DNA of 35,124 nt from Winkia neuii subsp. neuii DSM 8576 (GTDB lineage: Bacteria; Actinomycetota; Actinomycetes; Actinomycetales; Actinomycetaceae): contig NZ_ATUW01000013.1 of the NCBI RefSeq assembly GCF_000420405.1, positions 1 through 35,124 of the forward strand, in the 5' to 3' direction. The notes below the pieces were generated by a model. That model made no database searches. It was not told the DNA's origin and was given only the letters and a program-made list of their open reading frames with translations. This document shows positions 16,601 to 21,742 of the stretch, one piece after another. Every line of letters begins with the position of its first letter. Within the stretch, counting starts at the first letter, position 1. The position numbers and the translations under genes are program-made.

Positions 16601-19042
16601 TGTGGGCGCCTGACCAGGAGTGTTATTGCTGGCTTGGGGCGGGCTGATTATGCCTACGACAAGGGTGGCAGAGTAATTTTTGCGCGCGATTTGCTTTACG
16701 GCACTCGCCGTTTCGCTTACGACAAGGCTGGCAGGCTAACTACTGCGACCAACGGGGTTGGTGGCAAGCACGTTTATTCTTACGACGAGGCCGGCCGGCT
16801 TTGTTGTGTCACCGATCCTGCGGGCGGGAAAGTCTTTTACGGCTATGACAGGGCTGGAAATTTGGTTCAGGTCACCGACCCGCTGGGTCGCAAAACTTCC
16901 CTTCGTTACGACGGGGCGGGGAGGCTGCGCGGCATGGAGCGGGGCGGGCAAAGCACCGAATACGCCTACGATAAGGCGGGCAATTTAAATGGCATTGCTG
17001 CCTCGGGGAAGCAGCTGTTTGAAATTGCCAGAAAAGCAGATGCGCTCACCGTCGAGGGCGCGGGCGGTTCTGGGAGCGAAACGCTGGTTTTTGATCGCGA
17101 TGGCCAGCTGCAGCGCCGTTGCAGCGGGTTCGGTGAGCAGGTTCGGGTTTGGAATTGGGAATACGACCTGCAGGGCCGGCGGGTGGCGTATAAGGACCCT
17201 GCCGGCCAGGAGCTGAAATATACCTATTCTGCTGCGGGAAACCTGCAGGAGGTGTGGCAGGACAATACTAAGAAGGTAGCTGTAGGCTACGACGCGGCGG
17301 GCAACGTTGTTAGCCTTGTCAGGGGCCAAACGAAGTACGAATTTTCCTACGAGGGTGGGTCCCTAACCCGCGCGAAGGTAATAGATGCTGCGGGCATGCA
17401 CACAGCGCGCATTGGCCGCGATTGTTGGGGCAGGATTACCGCAATATCTACTGGCGAAGGAGAGTATTCCTATTCCTACAATGAGGCGGGCCAGCTGGTA
17501 GAGATGATTGGTCCGGCTGGGGAGCGGACCAGTTGGCAGTGGGATTATTGTGGCCGTTTACGTGCCCGCCAATGTGGTGACGAGCTGGTTGAATACGACT
17601 ACGATCTGGCGGGCCAACTGGTCTCCTCATGCACTAAAACTAGCCGCAAAAATGTGCAAACGAAGTATGTTTACGATGCAGCTGGGCGGCGCGTTAGCGA
17701 GCGGTCTTCTTCTGGGTACAGCCGCGAGTTCAGCTGGGACGAACTGGGTAGGCTCAAGGGGCTGCGCGTAAATGGAAAACCGGTTGAGCTGGGCTTTAAC
17801 CTGCTCGGTGAGTTGGAACAGGAGGGCGGTCACCGCTTCGTGTGGGACACGGCTGCGGCAATCCCCACGTTCACTTCGCAAACTGGCGCAGAGGGGACGA
17901 GCCGCACCAGCGTGCCCATCGCGCCGTGGCGCAGCATCGACCCGGCCCACCCGTTTGCTGGCCAGGGCGGGCCAAACATTGACGGCCTAATCCTGATGGG
18001 AGCCAGGGTATACGACCCGAACACCCAATCATTCTTGAGCCCAGACCCGCTAGCCGCACCCGCGGGGAGCATCTGGCAAGCAAACCCATACGATTATGCC
18101 GGCGCCAACCCACTAGCCCTATCCGACCCACTAGGGCTAAAACCAATCACAGATCCAAAAATGCGTGCTCTACGCAACTACAACAACAGCCGCCACCTGT
18201 CTGTAGGGGATTGGGTAAGGCAGAACAAGGAGTATTTGCTAAGTGCGGGGCTGGTTGTCGGTGGGATTCTCGTGTTTGCAACGGGGGTGGGCGGTCCGCT
18301 GGGAGCTGCAATGATTTCCGGTGCATTAATTTCGGGCGGTGTCTCGATTGGGACGCAAAAATACTACAACGGCCGGGTAAGTGTATCTGCAGTAGCGAAA
18401 GATGCGCTCATAGGCGGCGCCTTGGGCGGCATTGGTGCGGGTGCGGGGAACCTGGCGAAGACTGCTATTTTGAACCGCTCTTCTGTAGCGACTGATTTAC
18501 TTGCTGGTCAGGTTGAAAAGCAGGGTGCTGAGGCGGGTGCGAATACGCTTTGGAAGGCTCTGAATAACACAGGTGGGCGGGCTCAGGCGTTGAAGCAGGC
18601 GGCGGCTTGGGATGCGGATGCGGCTATGACTCGTTTTACAACGGATTTGGCTGGGGATACGGTGGGTAATTTTGCTGCTGCTAATGCCGGCTATGGGGTA
18701 GATGTGGCTAGGGGGCGTGCTGATCTGTCCTTGAAGGGATTTGTTAAGGCAAATGCGCTTGCGGGGGCTTCCTCTACGTTCTCAGGTACTACGCGTTTAG
18801 CTGGCGCTGGGGTGAAAGTGCCTCGGCCTCTTAGCCCGCTGGCGGGTCTGCCAGAAAAGGTGGCAAGGACTGGCAGGGAGTTTGCAATTTCTACTTCTTC
18901 GGACCTGGCGGCTAATGGGTTGGCTTGGCGGGCAGAAGAAAACTCAGGCTCACCGCTTACGAATAGGGGTCGGGCTGCGGACACGTTGAGTGATGTTTCA
19001 AAAGATTTAGGGAAAGGAATTAGGTATGGCTTCAAGTATTGA
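13658..19042 (+). CDS. RHS/YD-repeat polymorphic toxin-like protein with unrecognised C-terminal domain
   Basis: 1794 residues. About 1-300 is a helical, charged N-terminal region. A DUF6531-like segment follows (about 306-390, VSTVTGNFVLPAPDF...FGRTYNS), then some 38 YD/RHS repeats (YDxxGRL pattern) to about 1400. The core-closing segment ARVYDPNTQSFLSPDPLA...NPYDYAGANP ends in PLALSDPLGL (1485-1494), matching the PxxxxDPxGL motif at which RHS shells cleave off their cargo. RHS proteins enclose a toxic C-terminal domain in a YD-repeat cocoon. Here the last 300 residues hold a hydrophobic Gly/Ala-rich stretch (about 1525-1595), then roughly 200 Ala/Gly-rich residues; I see no nuclease, deaminase or ADP-ribosyltransferase motif. 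The ATG at 13658 is chosen for its strong GGGAGGTGG. No Sec signal is visible and the export route is unknown. Its end overlaps the next gene by 17 nt. Confidence 0.88.
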   Translation: MAAVPKSIDEDVWNNNISVATENFLAACRRLLALLGECTEDFVGATARANQDFSGFFANLFSHNNRIRQTETDAFERVLASLIAGIASAREAAKAEQHRIEQGRKFVAEHKKWQREREAFWGGQWAYDRLHSEPEIDLKAASPGKAPQIETGPVSHTSHDVPEPGTVSGNAEGTSSAVAENLRAFVAAAQRCYEVLDGSITAFTNAHTTFEDNWKFKSGPHLIAGMDDFITTLKAFNQANLNDGDWVASIADAFQVAGGSGNVTTLSDQALYWRLQVLSLPLVRDRLEVPALSLTGIVPSTGYADDPVSTVTGNFVLPAPDFVFPARCSALNFGRTYNSVAGVAAGRAEGVFGLGWACALDQRLTLTRAGAQWLDWQGRQIFFPSQQGAWRSQQDNFWLSPTEQGYTVTDNSGNWWKFDSAGLWLSQGSEFKNAVSACRDSAGRVCALVHERGLRIDFAYQSGLVVAANCSDGRVQKYSYQENRLVSVRGVQGEWKYVWQDPFLVEVWDPAGVRVCKNSYDEKGRVRSQVSQAGRTSKYTYLAPGVVSVSDLDGKRANSWRSNRLGQTTAIADSKGNAQQMGYDSHGNLTYCADRQGNVTACKYDSRARPVYEVTEGRGNISYSWDSQDRLVKMSTSAGACFEFAYEGLGRDPVKIVDPVGGVTTARYREGLLTEAVDPTGVRLSFSYDRLGLLVSLTNGDGHSYRFERDGAGRLVAVVSPLGERSEFSYDRAGRLVARTDPEGATTRFTYDRGGRLVSEQGPDGAESKLIYGKDGQIAALVDPLGATIRCEWDDLANLTSVVGKGGLGAKFTFDSLSHLTGFADAAGERWKADYDTEGNVVGVVDPTGVKTSFAYTPKRSVAIREGGPIVAMAYDELGRLEQIEDGRGHFEEVSYDAASLPVTVVDERGASRRVERDKAGRIMREVSEAGVLTSYSYDRCGRLCSLSRGGQRQQFFYDACSRLVRIEDSAGGVSSFTYDGCGRLTRSVIAGLGRADYAYDKGGRVIFARDLLYGTRRFAYDKAGRLTTATNGVGGKHVYSYDEAGRLCCVTDPAGGKVFYGYDRAGNLVQVTDPLGRKTSLRYDGAGRLRGMERGGQSTEYAYDKAGNLNGIAASGKQLFEIARKADALTVEGAGGSGSETLVFDRDGQLQRRCSGFGEQVRVWNWEYDLQGRRVAYKDPAGQELKYTYSAAGNLQEVWQDNTKKVAVGYDAAGNVVSLVRGQTKYEFSYEGGSLTRAKVIDAAGMHTARIGRDCWGRITAISTGEGEYSYSYNEAGQLVEMIGPAGERTSWQWDYCGRLRARQCGDELVEYDYDLAGQLVSSCTKTSRKNVQTKYVYDAAGRRVSERSSSGYSREFSWDELGRLKGLRVNGKPVELGFNLLGELEQEGGHRFVWDTAAAIPTFTSQTGAEGTSRTSVPIAPWRSIDPAHPFAGQGGPNIDGLILMGARVYDPNTQSFLSPDPLAAPAGSIWQANPYDYAGANPLALSDPLGLKPITDPKMRALRNYNNSRHLSVGDWVRQNKEYLLSAGLVVGGILVFATGVGGPLGAAMISGALISGGVSIGTQKYYNGRVSVSAVAKDALIGGALGGIGAGAGNLAKTAILNRSSVATDLLAGQVEKQGAEAGANTLWKALNNTGGRAQALKQAAAWDADAAMTRFTTDLAGDTVGNFAAANAGYGVDVARGRADLSLKGFVKANALAGASSTFSGTTRLAGAGVKVPRPLSPLAGLPEKVARTGREFAISTSSDLAANGLAWRAEENSGSPLTNRGRAADTLSDVSKDLGKGIRYGFKY

Positions 19043-19091
19043 GGGGTTTCGTCCGTATAGGGGTGAGGGTTCGTATGAGCCGCATCGGGTG
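19016..19091 (+). repeat. Direct repeat, 5' part of the immunity-gene duplication (copy 1)
   Basis: From GGAATT just before the ATG through the first 66 coding bases, this matches 19835-19910 with one mismatch seen (A versus G five bases before the ATG). It covers the end of the RHS gene plus the ribosome binding region of the immunity gene. Confidence 0.8.
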
Positions 19092-19811
19092 CAGGTCAAG
19101 GAAAACAAAAAGGAGCATTCTACTGATCTCCGTGAGACTGAGCTTCTTTTGCAAACTTACTTTAAGCGGATGTCTGATTATCCGGATCAGCCAAGGGTTT
19201 TTTCGCAGGCTAAGATATTTATCCCTGCGTGTGTTGTGTTTTTACCTATATGCATAGTAATGCTTGGGGCGGATATTGCCTATTATGATCCGAGTGATCC
19301 TAATTATGATGAGGCGTCTATTATTTTGCCTGCCGCGGTTTTACTTATGTATTTGGTTTTTTTGTTTCATGGTTTGTTTTTTAGGATTGGTGTGGATGAG
19401 GAGAAGGTGTGGTGTAGGTTTTGGCCGTTTTATTATAAGGAGGTTCGTTTTGATGAGGTGACTCGGTTCGAGACGCCAGTGCAGCGGTATAAGTTGTTTG
19501 CGGGTAAGAAGAAGATTCGGTTGAATTATCTGCGTTTTGATTTCACGTTGGTGTTGATTCGCTTGTTGGTGGAGTTAGACAAGCGGCGTTTTACTCTTCG
19601 GAAGATGGGGGTGGATGATCCGGAGTTTGAGCGTTGGGCGCAAGAATATCGGAAGTGGTGGGCTTGGGATATTCGGGAAAATCATTGGAATTATTATGTG
19701 AGGTTTCCTGACGAGATGGAGCGTATTCGCGTGCTCGGGCATTTGCCTGCGGAGTGGACCGAGCCTATCGACGCGGATAGGCGACGCAGAGCAGAACAGG
19801 GGCGAAGCTGA
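19026..19811 (+). CDS. Membrane protein, putative immunity protein 1 for the RHS toxin
   Basis: 261 residues with two predicted membrane helices (about 62-82 and 99-118). A strand-rich domain follows (GLFFRIGVDEEKVWCRFWPFYYKEVRFDEVTRF...), which loosely resembles a bacterial PH-like domain by pattern only, then a charged C-terminal helix region ending in DRRRR. The ATG lies inside the last codons of the RHS gene (17-nt overlap, different frame), with AAAGGAATTAGG just upstream, so translation should be coupled. That placement, directly after a polymorphic-toxin C-terminus, is the usual one for immunity genes; immunity function is inferred, not seen. Codons are visibly AT-richer (ttt, tat, att) than in the flanking phosphate genes, suggesting separate acquisition. 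The next gene is its paralog. Confidence 0.8.
   Translation: MASSIEGFRPYRGEGSYEPHRVQVKENKKEHSTDLRETELLLQTYFKRMSDYPDQPRVFSQAKIFIPACVVFLPICIVMLGADIAYYDPSDPNYDEASIILPAAVLLMYLVFLFHGLFFRIGVDEEKVWCRFWPFYYKEVRFDEVTRFETPVQRYKLFAGKKKIRLNYLRFDFTLVLIRLLVELDKRRFTLRKMGVDDPEFERWAQEYRKWWAWDIRENHWNYYVRFPDEMERIRVLGHLPAEWTEPIDADRRRRAEQGRS
19371..19625 (+). repeat. Direct repeat, 3' part of the immunity-gene duplication (copy 1)
   Basis: Begins at GGTTTGTTTTTTAGGATTGG and is near-identical to 20217-20471 (offset 846), with scattered third-position changes. It encodes the conserved strand-rich domain. The segment between the 5' and 3' repeats is diverged. Confidence 0.75.
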
Positions 19812-19834
19812 CTAGGGATTGGATAGTCGTGAGG

Positions 19835-19861
19835 GGAATTGGGTATGGCTTCAAGTATTGA
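19835..19861 (+). pseudogene. Remnant of the RHS C-terminal codons (GIGYGFKY-stop) before immunity gene 2
   Basis: In the frame equivalent to the end of the RHS gene, these 27 bases encode G-I-G-Y-G-F-K-Y-stop. The RHS protein ends G-I-R-Y-G-F-K-Y-stop across the same overlap with immunity gene 1. Since the overlap region is duplicated, the last 8 sense codons of a toxin tail were copied with the immunity gene. The open frame continues upstream only to about the immunity-1 stop. Confidence 0.75.
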
Positions 19862-19910
19862 GGGGTTTCGTCCGTATAGGGGTGAGGGTTCGTATGAGCC
19901 GCATCGGGTG
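19835..19910 (+). repeat. Direct repeat, 5' part of the immunity-gene duplication (copy 2)
   Basis: Partner of the repeat at 19016-19091, at an offset of 819 bases. Confidence 0.8.
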
Positions 19911-20666
19911 CGGGTGAAGGAGAATAAGAGTGGTCATTCTGCCGATGATTTGAGTGGCGGGGTTGATTCTGCTACGGGTCATGCTGGTACTATTGCGCAG
20001 CATTTGCTTAAGCGAATGTCTGATTATCCGGATCAGCCGAGAAAATACTCCCATAAGAAACTTGCAATTCCAATGATGATTCCGGCAAGTCTGGTGTGGG
20101 TAATCGAAATGGTGGATGCTATTGTAAATTACAATCCGAGTGATACGGAATATGACATATCGGCTTTTTTAGTAAAAAGCGGTTTTACTGTAGTAATATG
20201 CGTTATTGCTTATTATGGTTTGTTTTTTAGGATTGGTGTGGATGAGGAGAAGGTGTGGTGTAGGTTTTGGCCGTTTTATTATAAGGAGGTGCGGTTTGAT
20301 GAGGTGACTCGGTTTGAGACTCCGGATCAGCGGTATAAGTTGTTTGCGGGTAAGAAGAAGATTCGGTTGAATTATGTGCGTTTTGATTTCACGTTGGTGT
20401 TGATTCGCTTGTTGGTGGAGTTAGATAAGCGGCGTTTTACTCTTCGGAAGGTGGGGGTGGATGATCCTGATTTTGAGAATGAGGCGCGTATTTTTCGTAA
20501 GATTTGGGCGAATTGGGTTCGGGAGGATCATTGGAATTATTATGTGAGGTTTCCTGACGAGATGGAGCGTATTCGCGTGCTCGCGCATTTGCCCGCGGAG
20601 TGGACCGAGCCTATCGATGCCGATAGGCGACGCAGAACAGAACAAGCGGGGCATCGTAGTTGCTAA
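19845..20666 (+). CDS. Membrane protein, putative immunity protein 2 (paralog of the preceding gene)
   Basis: 273 residues. Residues 1-22 are nearly identical to the first paralog (one difference would fall at 23). Residues about 27-125, including both membrane helices (about 73-91 and 106-127), are strongly diverged and 12 residues longer. From YYGLFFRIGVDEEKVW onward the two are nearly identical again until the last residues. The conserved ends and diverged middle suggest that the membrane/linker segment sets specificity, or that recombination has homogenised the ends. The ATG at 19845 is preferred to a TTG two codons upstream; GAGGGGAATT gives a fair ribosome binding site. It lies 33 nt after the first paralog's stop. 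It may protect against a toxin tail no longer present here, or against kin strains. Confidence 0.8.
   Translation: MASSIEGFRPYRGEGSYEPHRVRVKENKSGHSADDLSGGVDSATGHAGTIAQHLLKRMSDYPDQPRKYSHKKLAIPMMIPASLVWVIEMVDAIVNYNPSDTEYDISAFLVKSGFTVVICVIAYYGLFFRIGVDEEKVWCRFWPFYYKEVRFDEVTRFETPDQRYKLFAGKKKIRLNYVRFDFTLVLIRLLVELDKRRFTLRKVGVDDPDFENEARIFRKIWANWVREDHWNYYVRFPDEMERIRVLAHLPAEWTEPIDADRRRRTEQAGHRSC
20217..20471 (+). repeat. Direct repeat, 3' part of the immunity-gene duplication (copy 2)
   Basis: Partner of 19371-19625. Similarity continues in a second block over the last 120 or so coding bases of both genes. Confidence 0.75.
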
Positions 20667-20706
20667 AGTATTGCGTCTCTGTTAGGACCCACGACGGGGG
20701 CGAATA

Positions 20707-20732
20707 TGAAAAAGCCCCGCCCTGGCGGGGCT
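20707..20732 (-). terminator. Terminator of tRNA-Lys
   Basis: On the minus strand, AGCCCCGCC, loop AG, GGCGGGGCT, then TTTTTCAT. It starts 5 nt beyond the tRNA-Lys 3' end. Confidence 0.85.
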
Positions 20733-20737
20733 GACGG

Positions 20738-20810
20738 TGGGCCCACAGGGAATCGAACCCTGAACCCACGGATTAAAAGTCCGTTGCTCTGCCAATTGAG
20801 CTATAGGCCC
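20738..20810 (-). tRNA. tRNA-Lys (TTT)
   Basis: 73-nt cloverleaf with acceptor GGGCCTA / TGGGCCC and discriminator A. The D-arm has TAGCTCAATTGGCAGAGC, the anticodon loop CTTTTAA carries TTT, and the T-arm contains GGGTTCGATTCCC. CCA is not encoded. tRNA genes are common integration points, and this one borders the RHS/immunity region, but no attachment duplicate was found. Confidence 0.97.
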
Positions 20811-21014
20811 GCGCACAAGCGAAGCGCCGCGCGCCCCATAATCCTAGCAGGCGCCCCCGCCCTAGACGAAATCAAGTTACGTAAGATTGGTCTCGTTGCC
20901 GGCCGACCCGGTGAGAGTAAGGACGTACCTAATCGCCCAACGCTACGGCCGACGTAGCTGCTGTCCCTGCGAGAAGCAAGCAAAATACCCCTGTGCCAGA
21001 AGGCTTATTCAACT

Positions 21015-21043
21015 AAAGTTTACTTTATTAGTTCACAATGAAC
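21015..21043 (+). promoter_or_regulatory. PHO-box-like site upstream of the ppk operon
   Basis: AAAGTTTACTTT (from 21015) is shared base for base with the pstS upstream region. GTTCAC follows 13 bases after GTTTAC, and GTTCA-CAA-TGAAC (21031-21043) is an inverted repeat. The spacing is not the strict 11-bp periodicity seen at pstS. It lies 22 nt before the ATG at 21065, leaving little room for a -10 element (TGATAT, 21045-21050). Confidence 0.45.
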
Positions 21044-21064
21044 CTGATATTTAGGAGGAGTGAC

Positions 21065-21733
21065 ATGTCCGCCCGTTTCCGTCGGCCGGCAATGCTTGAA
21101 CCCGAAGATGCCGAAAACATTGTGGGTGACAAAGATCCGGCTTTGCGTTCCGACATTGCGCACACTACCGCGCAATTGTTGGTGGGAACCTACAACGGTT
21201 ACTTCGACAAGCCACTGATGTTGGGGGATGCCACATCCACCCCCGAAGTGCTGATACCGCGCCTGCGCGAAATTGCAGCATCCGGAAACGTTGACCTGGT
21301 TGCTGAACTGTGGTCCGGGCAGCCGGCAACAACACTGCCCGGAGCACTCTGGCGGCTATACCTGCTGCGCGAATGGGCACGCCGCGATAAGCAAACCACG
21401 TTGGATAGGTACAACCAGGGCCTGCAAGCGCCCAAAGCAAGCCACGGAGTCGACACCCCGCCACCCTTCAAACAGGCCTTCGGCGCCATAAACCAAGTCT
21501 TAGGCGGAGCCCCCGAAGACACGGAAGAACCGTTGGCCTGGGTGGGCTCGCGCCTTGTAGTTGCCGCCCAGGTGATGCGCATCCTTGCTGCAGGAGCAGC
21601 AGGGCCCGACTGGATTACGTCCGACCAGGATGCGTTGGCCGACCAGGTTACGCGCCGTGCCGCTGCCCTAACTAAAACAGCAAAAGATTTTGAAGAGGCC
21701 GCAAAAGCTGCCGCAAACCACAACCTTAATTGA
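21065..21733 (+). CDS. Conserved-looking protein preceding ppk, function unknown
   Basis: 222 residues, no signal peptide or membrane helix, predicted mostly helical (LRSDIAHTTAQLLVGTYNGYF; LWRLYLLREWARRD; Ala-rich C-terminal helix AAALTKTAKDFEEAAKAAA). I cannot name a family. A strong AGGAGGAG 5 nt before the ATG fixes the start; an upstream in-frame ATG nine codons earlier lies within the PHO-like site and is unlikely. It lies 9 nt before ppk, so the two are co-transcribed, and any role is probably tied to polyphosphate or phosphate metabolism. That link rests on context only. Confidence 0.82.
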   Translation: MSARFRRPAMLEPEDAENIVGDKDPALRSDIAHTTAQLLVGTYNGYFDKPLMLGDATSTPEVLIPRLREIAASGNVDLVAELWSGQPATTLPGALWRLYLLREWARRDKQTTLDRYNQGLQAPKASHGVDTPPPFKQAFGAINQVLGGAPEDTEEPLAWVGSRLVVAAQVMRILAAGAAGPDWITSDQDALADQVTRRAAALTKTAKDFEEAAKAAANHNLN

Positions 21734-21742
21734 GAGGTAACC

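Noticed and set aside
15000-17870. Repetitive region considered as CRISPR or tandem DNA repeat
   Set aside because: The repetition is at protein level (YDxxGRL) with varied nucleotides and no constant repeat/spacer structure.
20738-20810. tRNA-Lys as the attachment site of an integrated element carrying the RHS locus
   Set aside because: No integrase and no duplicated tRNA 3' end found in the window; the proximity alone is not enough.
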